Positions 1 through 7,206 are shown, counted from the first letter of the stretch. The stretch is DNA of 7,977 nt from CBEUVQ01 sp965546615 (GCA_965546615.1 CBEUVQ010000059.1:1-7977); one strand, 5' to 3'. Notes: generated by a model not told the origin, from the letters alone. Made by a program: numbers and translations.

Positions 1-685
1 GTTTAACATTGCTGATTTAAAATACAACGAAGCGGGGTTAATCCCCGCTGTTGTGCAGGATGCAGAAAGTAAAGAAGTTTTAATGATGGCTTGGATGAAC
101 AGGGAAGCGGTGGAAAAGACACTGTCCACCGGTGAAACCTGGTTTTACAGCCGCAGTCGAAAAAAGATGTGGCACAAAGGAGAAGAAAGCGGCCATGTGC
201 AAAAAGTAAAAGCACTGTATTACGACTGCGATCAAGATACGCTGCTGGTATTGGTGGAGCAAACCGGTGCCGGAGCGTGCCACGAAGGATACCAAAGCTG
301 TTTTCATTACCGCGTTACTGCCGATGGCAGAGTAACCGTTGAGGGGAGCAAACAATTTAACCCTGCCGAAGTTTACAGCGATAAAGCTGAAAGCGAAAAA
401 GCAGATGAAAAAATCATTCAAACGCTTTACCGGCTGATTCTCAAGCGGCAGGAAGAACGCCCCGAAGGCTCTTACACCACCTATTTGTTTGACAAGGGAA
501 CTGACAAAATTTGCAAAAAAATCGGTGAAGAATCTGCCGAAGTGATTATCGCTGCCAAAAACAACAGCGCTGAAGAAGTAACCTACGAAGCGGCTGATTT
601 AATTTACCACCTGCTGGTGCTGTTGGCAGATCAAGGTGTTGCTCCGCAAAGTATTTATAAAGAGTTGGCTAAACGAAGAAAATAA
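1..685 (+). CDS. hisIE: HisIE: phosphoribosyl-AMP cyclohydrolase / phosphoribosyl-ATP pyrophosphatase (5' end cut by window)
   Basis: Cytoplasmic bifunctional enzyme for steps 2 and 3 of histidine synthesis: the HisE half removes pyrophosphate from PR-ATP and the HisI half opens the adenine ring of PR-AMP. The frame is open from nt 2 and begins FNIADLKYNEAGLIPAVVQD, the usual HisI N-terminus, so only a few residues are missing. The GTG at 53 is internal. The HisI half shows the metal-binding DCDQD (nt 224-238) and two zinc-ligand cysteines in GACHEGYQSC (Cys codons at 278 and 299). The HisE half follows from about nt 410, with GEESAE (about 524-541) and EAADLIYH (587-610) carrying its acidic metal-binding residues. 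Both halves look intact. HisIE often ends his operons, which fits the AT-rich, gene-poor stretch after it. The stop codon lies inside an exact 18-bp tandem duplication. Confidence 0.96.
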   Translation, partial: FNIADLKYNEAGLIPAVVQDAESKEVLMMAWMNREAVEKTLSTGETWFYSRSRKKMWHKGEESGHVQKVKALYYDCDQDTLLVLVEQTGAGACHEGYQSCFHYRVTADGRVTVEGSKQFNPAEVYSDKAESEKADEKIIQTLYRLILKRQEERPEGSYTTYLFDKGTDKICKKIGEESAEVIIAAKNNSAEEVTYEAADLIYHLLVLLADQGVAPQSIYKELAKRRK

Positions 686-706
686 TTAAAACGAAGAAAA
701 TAATTA
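671..706 (+). repeat. Exact 18-bp tandem duplication across the hisIE stop codon
   Basis: The 18-mer aaacgaagaaaataatta occurs at 671-688 and again directly at 689-706 without mismatch. The first copy encodes the last four residues (KRRK) and the TAA stop; the second lies after the stop. The duplication therefore leaves the protein unchanged and moves the original 3' flank 18 bases downstream. It looks like a replication-slippage event. Confidence 0.95.
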
Positions 707-744
707 ATAAGAAATAAGTGGCCGGCATTCCGGGAAAAACCAAT

Positions 745-773
745 TTGATAGCATTGAAAAAAACACTGATAAG
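745..773 (+). promoter_or_regulatory. Candidate sigma-A promoter for the MgtC-family gene
   Basis: TTGATA (745-750) is followed after 17 bp by GATAAG (768-773), matching four of six -10 positions. Transcription would begin near 780, leaving about 24 nt before the ATG at 804. An alternative pair, TTGAAA (754-759) with TACTAT (777-782), also has a 17-bp spacer, so the exact promoter is uncertain. The gap after hisIE is too short for an M-box magnesium riboswitch. Confidence 0.4.
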
Positions 774-775
774 TA

Positions 776-790
776 TTACTATATATAACC
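776..790 (+). repeat. Copy 1 of a 15-bp AT-rich intergenic repeat
   Basis: TTACTATATATAACC is found here and identically at 2856-2870. This copy ends one base before the ribosome binding site of the MgtC-family gene; the other follows the hairpin upstream of pcrA. The core TATATA is self-complementary. It could be a shared regulator site or chance in AT-rich spacer. Confidence 0.5.
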
Positions 791-803
791 TGGGGGTGAA
801 AGA

Positions 804-1253
804 ATGTATTTGGAGCCTGAAATATATCTTAGAGTGTTTCTTTCAATGCTGATAGGTATTGTTATCGGTGTAGAGCGCACCTTGTATAATAAACCGGCCG
901 GCGTGCGCACTTTTTCGCTGGTGTGTATGGGTTCCGCTTTGTTAATGATAATTTCTGTTGAAGGAGCCGCTTCAGTGGGTTACAGCTCAATAAACGACCC
1001 TTTGCGTATTGCAGCCCAGATTGTCAGCGGTATCGGTTTTATCGGGGCCGGTGTAATTTGGAACAGCAAAAACGACGGCATGAAGCATGGGGTTACCACC
1101 GCGGCGGAAATTTGGGTGGCTTCAGCTATTGGTATGGCGCTGGGACTGGGGATGTACAGTCTGTCCGTTATGGTGGTGGTATGTATTTTTATCGCTATCT
1201 TTCTCGGCCGCAAATTTGACGACTACGCTGAAACGAAAGAACTGAAAAAGTAA
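804..1253 (+). CDS. MgtC/SapB family inner-membrane protein (short form)
   Basis: A 149-residue membrane protein. Signature segments are IGVERTLYNKPAGVRT (about 21-36), DPLRIAAQIVSGIGFIGAG (65-83) and GVTTAAEIWVASAIGMALGL (96-115), all diagnostic of the MgtC/SapB N-terminal domain. Hydrophobic stretches at about 9-23, 37-54, 68-85, 100-116 and 118-135 suggest four to five membrane spans. It lacks the ACT-like soluble C-terminal domain of Salmonella MgtC (about 230 residues) and so belongs to the SapB-like short type. The family is linked to growth in low magnesium and, in pathogens, to control of the F-type ATPase; the role of short forms is not settled. The ATG follows GGGGGTGA (792-799) at 7-nt spacing. 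It stands alone, 118 nt after hisIE. Confidence 0.9.
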   Translation: MYLEPEIYLRVFLSMLIGIVIGVERTLYNKPAGVRTFSLVCMGSALLMIISVEGAASVGYSSINDPLRIAAQIVSGIGFIGAGVIWNSKNDGMKHGVTTAAEIWVASAIGMALGLGMYSLSVMVVVCIFIAIFLGRKFDDYAETKELKK

Positions 1254-1341
1254 TCCCGACAGCCCGCTTATCATATGAGATTATTAGTATGTTTTCAGAA
1301 TAAAGGGATATTTTGCGAAATTGGAACTTATTTTAAGCAAA

Positions 1342-1370
1342 TTGACACTAGCTCCCCAAATTGAGATAAT
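1342..1370 (+). promoter_or_regulatory. Strong sigma-A-type promoter of the [FeFe] hydrogenase gene
   Basis: A consensus -35 box TTGACA (1342-1347) is separated by exactly 17 bp from GATAAT (1365-1370), which matches the -10 consensus at five of six positions. Transcription would start near 1377, giving an untranslated leader of about 25 nt before the ATG at 1402. The promoter lies inside the region that a TTG start at 1321 would make coding, which argues against that start. Confidence 0.75.
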
Positions 1371-1389
1371 AGGCACAAAGGTAGAGTTT

Positions 1390-1401
1390 GGGGGGATGAG
1401 G
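1390..1401 (+). promoter_or_regulatory. Ribosome binding site that fixes the hydrogenase start at 1402
   Basis: A run of six G (1390-1395) pairs with the CCUCC of 16S rRNA with one G-U wobble and sits 6 nt before the ATG at 1402. The in-frame ATG at 1396 has no spacing from this site. The TTG at 1321 is preceded by an AT-rich stretch without a good Shine-Dalgarno site. Confidence 0.65.
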
Positions 1402-2778
1402 ATGAATCCGATATCGGAAATTACCAAACTGCGTCGGGATGTTTTAGAACGAGTTGCTCAATGGGCATTAAGTTACGGTGAACAGTACTGTTCTGATCAA
1501 GAAGTTCAGAAAATGGCCAAAGAAATGATTCCTGACGGTCCGGCGCGTTACCGCTGCTGCATTTATAAAGAAAGAGCAATTATGGAAGAACGGATACAGA
1601 TTGCTTTGGGGAAAAAAGCAGATGATCAAGCGGTTACGGTGATTAAAGAGGCCTGCAACGGCTGCTCATTAAATAAGTATGTTGTTACCGATGCTTGTCA
1701 AAACTGTGTAGCTCACCACTGCCGCAACAGCTGTCCGAAAAAAGCAATTTCGGTGGTAGAAAACCGGGCATTCATTGATCACAATACCTGTGTAGAATGT
1801 GGTATCTGTGCGAAAAGCTGCCCTTATCATGCCATTGTGGAAATCAGTCGTCCCTGCGAACGATCTTGTGCGACAGGGGCGGTAGGTTTTGATGAATATC
1901 GTCGTGCAGTTATAGATTATGAGAAGTGTGTATCCTGCGGCATATGTGTTACTGTTTGCCCGTTTGGAGCAATTACTGACTCTTCGCAAATTGTAGATGT
2001 TGTTTGCGCTTTAAAAAATAAGGAAAAACCGATGGTGGCTGTTATTGCACCTGCGATTGCCGGTCAGTTTGGTGTTAAAGTAACCCCGCGCCATGTAAAA
2101 ACCGCTCTTATGCAATTGGGGTTTGCCGACGTATATGAAGCGGCTTTCGGGGCGGATATTGTTGCGGAAAAAGAAGCAGATGAGCTGAAAGAGCGCTATC
2201 AGCAAAAACTGATGACCAATTCCTGCTGTCCGGCACATGCTAAAGCGATAGCGGTAAAAATGCCGGAACATACCGATAAAGTATCGGCCACTATGTCGCC
2301 AATGCGGGTTACCGGCCAATTGATTAAAGAAAAGTATCAGGGTGAAGTTACCGTTGTATTCATTGGTCCGTGCATAGCTAAAAAGGCGGAGGCAAAATTA
2401 GGTGAAGAAATTGATATGGTAATTACCTTTGAAGAAATAACCGCTATTTTCGCTGCCGCTAAGGTTAATCCCGCTGACTGCTCGCCCACCGATATGACCG
2501 GCCCGTCAGCTTACGGACGCTTGTTTGCCAGAAGCGGGGGAGTTGGCGATGCCGTTGTACGGCATTTAAGTGATTTGCCGGTGGAAGTTATTGCTGCTCA
2601 AGGTTTAAGAGACTGTCTTAAGGCCTTTAAAACCGCAGTTAACAAAAAGGATGGCGAAAAGTTTCTCTTTGTAGAAGGAATGGCCTGTGAAGGTGGCTGT
2701 ATCGGCGGTCCCGGTACACTGGCTAAGCCGACGCTGTCCTGCCGGGCGTTGGAAAAGTTTGCTAAAGAAAAGGAATAA
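1402..2778 (+). CDS. Group B-type [FeFe] hydrogenase with several 4Fe-4S clusters
   Basis: A 458-residue iron-sulfur protein that should interconvert protons and H2 at an H-cluster, probably in the cytoplasm. Order of parts: family N-terminal segment with YRCCIYKERAIMEERI (50-65); cysteine-rich CNGC...CQNC...HCRNSCP (85-112); ferredoxin motifs CVECGICAKSCP (130-141) and CVSCGICVTVCP (176-187), split by PCERSC (151-156); catalytic domain from about 210. H-cluster motifs are NSCCPAH (273-279), MSPM (298-301), FIGPCIAKKAEA (320-331) and EGMACEGGCIGGPG (425-438). Likely ligands are C276, C324, C429 and C433; C275 would be the proton-transfer cysteine. The Cys pattern and length match what is known of the group B family (TIGR04105-like). 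The residue after CCPA is His, where Trp or another aromatic is usual. The maturases HydE, HydF and HydG are not in the window. The start was chosen from the promoter and binding site just upstream; the TTG at 1321 would add 27 dubious residues. The electron partner is unknown. Confidence 0.88.
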   Translation: MNPISEITKLRRDVLERVAQWALSYGEQYCSDQEVQKMAKEMIPDGPARYRCCIYKERAIMEERIQIALGKKADDQAVTVIKEACNGCSLNKYVVTDACQNCVAHHCRNSCPKKAISVVENRAFIDHNTCVECGICAKSCPYHAIVEISRPCERSCATGAVGFDEYRRAVIDYEKCVSCGICVTVCPFGAITDSSQIVDVVCALKNKEKPMVAVIAPAIAGQFGVKVTPRHVKTALMQLGFADVYEAAFGADIVAEKEADELKERYQQKLMTNSCCPAHAKAIAVKMPEHTDKVSATMSPMRVTGQLIKEKYQGEVTVVFIGPCIAKKAEAKLGEEIDMVITFEEITAIFAAAKVNPADCSPTDMTGPSAYGRLFARSGGVGDAVVRHLSDLPVEVIAAQGLRDCLKAFKTAVNKKDGEKFLFVEGMACEGGCIGGPGTLAKPTLSCRALEKFAKEKE

Positions 2779-2802
2779 TGTATATAAAAAGTTACAGCTT
2801 TG

Positions 2803-2855
2803 CTGAACACAGAAAACACTGCGCTCTTGAGAGAGGCAGTGTTTTCTGTGTTCAG
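2803..2855 (+). terminator. Hairpin with perfect 20-bp stem after the hydrogenase gene (probable terminator)
   Basis: The arms at 2803-2822 and 2836-2855 are perfect reverse complements. The 13-nt loop (2823-2835) holds a smaller CTCT/AGAG pairing. The inner core CACTGC/GCAGTG is flanked by AAAA on the left and TTTT on the right, so it can act as an intrinsic terminator in either direction, the outer pairs extending the palindrome. It starts 24 nt after the hydrogenase stop. No clean T-run follows the full stem (TTACTATATAT), so an mRNA-stabilising or processing role is possible. Confidence 0.72.
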
Positions 2856-2870
2856 TTACTATATATAACC
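2856..2870 (+). repeat. Copy 2 of the 15-bp AT-rich intergenic repeat
   Basis: TTACTATATATAACC, identical to 776-790, begins at the base after the right arm of the long hairpin and ends 10 bases before the extended -10 element of pcrA. Confidence 0.5.
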
Positions 2871-2880
2871 GCTTGATTTA

Positions 2881-2889
2881 TGCTATACT
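2881..2889 (+). promoter_or_regulatory. Extended -10 promoter for the pcrA-ligA unit
   Basis: TGCTATACT contains the TGn extension and TATACT, matching five of six -10 positions. No good -35 box sits 16-18 bp upstream, as is tolerated at extended -10 promoters. Transcription would start near 2896. An eight-T run (2910-2917) then precedes GGAGG (2918-2922), which is 11 nt from the pcrA ATG. Confidence 0.55.
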
Positions 2890-2933
2890 GTCAAAAGTAG
2901 ATACCAGCATTTTTTTTGGAGGTTTTGTAGGAC

Positions 2934-5096
2934 ATGTCTAACATTTTGGAAAATCTTAATTCGGCTCAAAAAGAGGCCGTTCAGCATACTGAAGGACCGT
3001 TACTGGTGCTGGCCGGTGCGGGCAGCGGTAAAACCAGAGTACTCACCCATCGCATTGCTTATTTGTTAGAGCGGGGGGTGTCTCCGTGGAATATTTTGGC
3101 AATTACTTTTACCAACAAAGCCGCCCGCGAAATGCGCGCCCGGGTGGAAAGTTTACTGCCGGCGCAAAAATCGCACGATCTTTGGGTCAGTACCTTTCAC
3201 TCTGCCTGCCTGCGCATTTTGCGCCGCGAAATTCACGCTTTAGGTTACGATCAAAACTTCGTGATTTATGATGATGCTGATCAGCAAACGGTGCTTAAAG
3301 AATGTCTAAAAGAATTAAATATTGATGACAAGCGTTTTTCACCTCGCAGCATATCGGCCGCTATTTCCGGCGCTAAAAATAATCTGCTTGATGCGGAGGA
3401 GTATGATGCGCAGGCATTTGATTATTCTGAGCAGGTGGCGGCCCGGGTGTATAAGCTCTACCAACAAAAGCTTATCGGCAACAACGCGCTGGATTTTGAT
3501 GACCTGCTGGTACTTACCGTACGGCTGTTTCAGCAGTTTAATAATGTGCGTACCTATTACCAAGACCGGTTTAAATATATTTTAGTGGATGAGTATCAAG
3601 ACACCAACCACGTACAGTATGTGCTGGTGAATATGCTTGCGCAGCGGCACAGAAATATATGTGTTGTCGGTGATCCCAACCAGTCAATTTACGGCTGGCG
3701 GGGAGCGGATATCAGCAATATTTTGAGTTTCGAGCGGGATTACCCCGAGGCTAAAATAGTCAAGCTGGAGCAAAACTACCGCAGTACACAAATAATTTTA
3801 GATGCTGCCAATGCAGTGATTGCCCAAAACGCTGAAGCGAAAGAAATGAACTTGTGGACGGCATTAGGCAGAGGTGAGCGGATTGATTTGCAGTACTGTG
3901 AGGATGAACGGGATGAAGCTTTTTATATAGTCAGATCGATTCGCCAGGGTATTGACCAGGGCAGAAAGTACAAAGATTTTGCCATTCTTTACCGTACCCA
4001 TGCGCAATCCCGGGCCATTGAAGAAAGTTTGGTCACTGCTAACATCCCTTACAGCATTGTCGGCGGCGTGGGCTTCTATCAGCGCAAAGAAATCAAGGAT
4101 TTACTTGCTTACCTGCGTTTGGTGGTTAACCCCAACGATGCGGTCAGCTTCCGGCGGATTATCAATGTGCCTAAGCGCGGGATTGGTCCTGCTTCGGTAG
4201 CCAAGATTGTTGAATGGGCAGAGCAAAACAACCTCAACTTAATTGCGACTCTTGCCCGAATTAATGAAATACCGGGATTGAGCGGTAAAGTGCGTCAAGC
4301 TGCTGCTGCACTGGCAGATATGTTTACCAACTTACATCAACAAACGGAATTTTTAAGCGTGACTGAGCTGGTGGAAGAAGTACTGCAGCAGAGCGGCTAC
4401 CGCGGTGAATTAGAGGCGGAAGAGACGGTGGAGGCACGCACCCGTTTGGAAAACTTAAAGGAATTTATTACGGTATCCCAAGAATACGATCGCAGCACCG
4501 AAGAAGGCAGGTTGGAAGACTTTCTGGCCTTTCTCTCTTTAGTCACCGATCAGGACAAATACAATGAGACGGATGACACTGTTTCATTGATGACGCTGCA
4601 TACAGCTAAAGGCTTAGAGTTTCCGGTAGTGTTTTTAGCCGGGATGGAGGAAGGGGTATTCCCCCATATGCGCTCACTGGACAGCCAGCATGAGTTGGAA
4701 GAAGAGCGCCGTCTTTGCTATGTGGGTATCACCAGAGCGAAAGCAAAGCTTTATTTAAGCCACTGTTTCTGCCGCAATTTGTTTGGGCGCAGCCAAAACA
4801 ATCTGCCTTCACGTTTTTTAAGCGAAATTCCGGAAGAATTAATAAACGGCAATCGGGCTAAAAACGGCCGTAAAATCGGCACCGGTTGGAACAGCTCTGA
4901 GCCATCGGCTGACAGTGCTGCCAACAAAGAAGTGCCGAGATTTGTGCTGGGTGATAAAGTGCGCCATAAAAAATGGGGAGAAGGGGTTATTGTAGCGGTG
5001 AAAGGAGAAGGACCGGCGGCGGAATTGAAGGTCACTTTTCCCAACCAGGGTATCAAAACGCTGATAGCGGAATATGCACCGCTGGAAAAACTGTAA
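2934..5096 (+). CDS. pcrA: ATP-dependent DNA helicase PcrA (UvrD/Rep superfamily 1A)
   Basis: A 720-residue 3'-5' DNA helicase used in nucleotide-excision repair, removal of recombinase filaments and plasmid replication; the length is typical for Bacillota PcrA. Superfamily 1 motifs appear in order: Walker A AGAGSGKT (27-34), motif Ia ITFTNKAAREM (57-67), Walker B VDEYQDTN (218-225), motif III GDPNQSIYGWRGA (246-258), motif IV LEQNYRS (278-284), motif V TLHTAKGLEFPVVFLAG (554-570) and motif VI EEERRLCYVGITRAK (588-602). No catalytic residue is missing. A Ser/Asn-rich linker (about 635-665) leads to the Tudor-like C-terminal domain (about 668-717, LGDKVRHKKWGEGVI), which binds RNA polymerase in the Bacillus homologue. 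It is followed after 92 nt by ligA, a common Bacillota arrangement, and the two are probably co-transcribed. Confidence 0.97.
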   Translation: MSNILENLNSAQKEAVQHTEGPLLVLAGAGSGKTRVLTHRIAYLLERGVSPWNILAITFTNKAAREMRARVESLLPAQKSHDLWVSTFHSACLRILRREIHALGYDQNFVIYDDADQQTVLKECLKELNIDDKRFSPRSISAAISGAKNNLLDAEEYDAQAFDYSEQVAARVYKLYQQKLIGNNALDFDDLLVLTVRLFQQFNNVRTYYQDRFKYILVDEYQDTNHVQYVLVNMLAQRHRNICVVGDPNQSIYGWRGADISNILSFERDYPEAKIVKLEQNYRSTQIILDAANAVIAQNAEAKEMNLWTALGRGERIDLQYCEDERDEAFYIVRSIRQGIDQGRKYKDFAILYRTHAQSRAIEESLVTANIPYSIVGGVGFYQRKEIKDLLAYLRLVVNPNDAVSFRRIINVPKRGIGPASVAKIVEWAEQNNLNLIATLARINEIPGLSGKVRQAAAALADMFTNLHQQTEFLSVTELVEEVLQQSGYRGELEAEETVEARTRLENLKEFITVSQEYDRSTEEGRLEDFLAFLSLVTDQDKYNETDDTVSLMTLHTAKGLEFPVVFLAGMEEGVFPHMRSLDSQHELEEERRLCYVGITRAKAKLYLSHCFCRNLFGRSQNNLPSRFLSEIPEELINGNRAKNGRKIGTGWNSSEPSADSAANKEVPRFVLGDKVRHKKWGEGVIVAVKGEGPAAELKVTFPNQGIKTLIAEYAPLEKL

Positions 5097-5188
5097 AACA
5101 GACTGCTTCTGCTTTAACCCGGCAATAATGGTTAATGGGGCGGCACGCTGTTAGCGGCGGTGCGGCCTAAAAATAAGGGGGTTCTTTA

Positions 5189-7195
5189 ATGGCGGTACCA
5201 AAAGAGGTGCCGGAGCAGATTGCTGAACTGCGCCGGCAAATTGAAGAGCACAACTACCATTACTATGTTGAAGATAACCCGCAAATTACAGATGAACAAT
5301 ACGACCGTTTAATGCGGCAGCTGATAGAGTTGGAAGAAAAATATCCGGAACTGATTACCCCGGATTCTCCGTCTCAACGGGTAGGCGGAAAAGTGCAAAA
5401 AGGTTTTACTCCGGTGAAACACCTGGGGGTAATGCTGAGTTTAAGTAATGCCTTTGATGAAGGAGAACTGCACGACTTTGACCGCCGGGTGCGTTCGGTG
5501 CTGGGCGAGCAGCCGGTGGAATATGTGGTTGAACCTAAAATTGACGGATTGGCGATATCACTGATTTATGAAAACGGTATTTTAGTGCGCGGTGCAACCC
5601 GCGGTGACGGCGAAACAGGTGAAGACATCACCCAAAACTTAAAAACCGTTGGCAGCGTTCCGCTGCATTTGAAAGAAAACATTCCGCTGTTGGAAGTGCG
5701 CGGTGAAGCTTATATGCCTAAAGCTGCATTTGCCAAATTAAATCAGCTGCGTGAGGAAAACGGCGAACCGCTTTTTGCCAACCCGCGCAATGCCGCTGCC
5801 GGAAGCCTGCGTCAGCTTGACCCGAAAGTAACTGCCGGCCGACAGCTGAGCACTTTTATATATGCCTTGGGCTCAGTGAAAGGGCATGAGGTAAAAACCC
5901 ACAGCGGGGCGTTAACGTGGCTGAAAGAACTAGGCTTTCGCGTTAACCCGGAGATAAAAATCTTCGCTGACATATCATCAGTTATAGAATACATCCATAG
6001 TTGGCAGGATAAAAGATATCAACTGCCTTATGCGATAGACGGCATGGTGATAAAAGTAAATGCACTTGCCCAGCAAAATATATTGGGTACTACCGCTAAA
6101 AGCCCGCGGTGGGCAATTGCATTTAAATTTCCGGCTGAAAAGGCGATAACCAAAGTAAAAGATATTAAAATCAGCGTAGGGCGCACCGGAGTGCTTACAC
6201 CTACCGCTTATCTTCATCCGGTAACAGTTGCCGGCAGTACTGTTAGCAGAGCGGTGCTGCACAATGCCGATATCATAAAAAAGAAAGATATTAAAATCGG
6301 CGATACCGTAGTGGTGCACAAAGCGGGCGATGTCATTCCGGAGATAGTGGAAGTGCTGCCGGAAGAACGCACCGGTCAAGAAGTTGAATTTATCTTTCCG
6401 GAAAAATGTCCGGAATGCGGCGCGGCGATAATCCGTCCGGAAGGTGAGGCTGCACACCGCTGTACAAATAATGACTGTCCTGCCCGCAGCCGGGAAAATA
6501 TTTTTCACTTTGTTTCCCGCGGAGCAATGGATATTGAAGGTTTGGGGCCGGCAGTGGTTACTCAACTGCTGCAAAATAACTTGATTAAAGATGCTGCGGA
6601 TTTGTACCGCCTTAATTTTAGCGATTTAATAAATCTTCCTCGTTTTGGACAGAAATCTGCCGCAAACTTACTTAATTCTATTGAAGCCAGTAAAAAACGC
6701 CCGTTAGGGCAGCTGATTTTTGCCTTGGGAATTCGTCATGTCGGTCAAACTGCTGCTAAAAAACTTGCTGAGCATTTTCGATCTTTAGAAGCACTGGCAA
6801 ATGCCGCTGAGGAAGAACTGCTGGCCGTTCCCGAAATAGGACCGAAAATGGCGGAAAGTATTGTTCGGTGGTTTCGACAGCCGGAAAACATTAATTTCAC
6901 AAACAAACTAAAACAAGCAGGAGTTGCTGCTGAAAGCGGCGAACCAAATAAACCTAAAAGCAGCCGGTTAGCCGGTAAAACTTTTGTCCTCACCGGTACT
7001 TTAGCTGATTTTACACGCGATGAGGCTAAGGCGTTAATTGAAGAACAAGGGGGCAAAGTCCTATCCGGCGTAAGTAAAAAAACCAGCTATGTGGTTGTTG
7101 GAGAAAATCCCGGTTCAAAATATGAGAAAGCAAAACAATTAGGCATTGAAGTTCTAAATGAAGTGCAATTTAAGAACTTGATTCAAAAATTATGA
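5189..7195 (+). CDS. ligA: NAD-dependent DNA ligase LigA
   Basis: A 668-residue essential ligase that seals 5'-phosphate/3'-hydroxyl nicks in replication and repair, using NAD as adenylate donor. Domain Ia (1-70) carries HNYHYYVEDNPQITDEQYD, which grips the nicotinamide end of NAD. The adenylation domain has the nucleophile K117 in KIDG (117-120), followed by RGDGETGEDITQN (138-150) and DGMVIKV (284-290). An OB fold follows at about 318-400. The zinc finger uses C407, C410, C425 and C430. Helix-hairpin-helix repeats cover about 440-570, and a BRCT domain covers about 591-668. All hallmark residues are present. The ATG follows GGGGG (5177-5181) at 7-nt spacing. The 92-nt gap after pcrA shows no convincing terminator or promoter. 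The gene ends with TGA, so this organism uses TGA as a normal stop too; the next gene begins 11 nt later. Confidence 0.98.
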   Translation: MAVPKEVPEQIAELRRQIEEHNYHYYVEDNPQITDEQYDRLMRQLIELEEKYPELITPDSPSQRVGGKVQKGFTPVKHLGVMLSLSNAFDEGELHDFDRRVRSVLGEQPVEYVVEPKIDGLAISLIYENGILVRGATRGDGETGEDITQNLKTVGSVPLHLKENIPLLEVRGEAYMPKAAFAKLNQLREENGEPLFANPRNAAAGSLRQLDPKVTAGRQLSTFIYALGSVKGHEVKTHSGALTWLKELGFRVNPEIKIFADISSVIEYIHSWQDKRYQLPYAIDGMVIKVNALAQQNILGTTAKSPRWAIAFKFPAEKAITKVKDIKISVGRTGVLTPTAYLHPVTVAGSTVSRAVLHNADIIKKKDIKIGDTVVVHKAGDVIPEIVEVLPEERTGQEVEFIFPEKCPECGAAIIRPEGEAAHRCTNNDCPARSRENIFHFVSRGAMDIEGLGPAVVTQLLQNNLIKDAADLYRLNFSDLINLPRFGQKSAANLLNSIEASKKRPLGQLIFALGIRHVGQTAAKKLAEHFRSLEALANAAEEELLAVPEIGPKMAESIVRWFRQPENINFTNKLKQAGVAAESGEPNKPKSSRLAGKTFVLTGTLADFTRDEAKALIEEQGGKVLSGVSKKTSYVVVGENPGSKYEKAKQLGIEVLNEVQFKNLIQKL

Positions 7196-7198
7196 CAC

Positions 7199-7205
7199 AG
7201 GAGGT
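7199..7205 (+). promoter_or_regulatory. AGGAGGT ribosome binding site unusually close to the proposed start
   Basis: A near-perfect Shine-Dalgarno sequence lies between the ligA stop (7193-7195) and the ATG at 7207. Its GGAGG ends only 2 nt before that ATG, less than the usual 5-9. Further in-frame options are ATT at 7213 (8 nt, but a very rare start codon) and ATG at 7234 (too far, with no site of its own). All three starts lie upstream of the TGA at 7273. Confidence 0.6.
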
Positions 7206-7206
7206 A

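Noticed and set aside
53..685. hisIE starting at GTG 53
   Set aside because: The frame is open upstream to nt 2 and encodes the conserved HisI N-terminal residues, so 53 is internal and the true start is at or beyond the left edge.
686..803. M-box magnesium riboswitch ahead of the MgtC-family gene
   Set aside because: The gap is shorter than a typical M-box and shows no matching stems or a switchable terminator.
1254..1341. Rex-like operator or terminator between the MgtC-family gene and the hydrogenase
   Set aside because: TTGC and GCAA half-sites near 1313-1340 are too far apart for a Rex palindrome, TCATATGA near 1270 is too short to support, and there is no hairpin with a T-run.
5136..5170. 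GC-rich segment between pcrA and ligA as a terminator
   Set aside because: Only a weak GCAC/GTGC pairing with a bulge forms and no T-run follows; co-transcription is more likely. The nearby TTAACC/GGTTAA pair (5114-5135) is too short to call.
5978..6574. 198-residue antisense ORF on the minus strand
   Set aside because: It lies fully opposite the highly conserved ligA frame, has no recognisable domain or ribosome site, and looks like a shadow ORF. The same holds for the other antisense ORFs opposite hisIE, the hydrogenase and pcrA.
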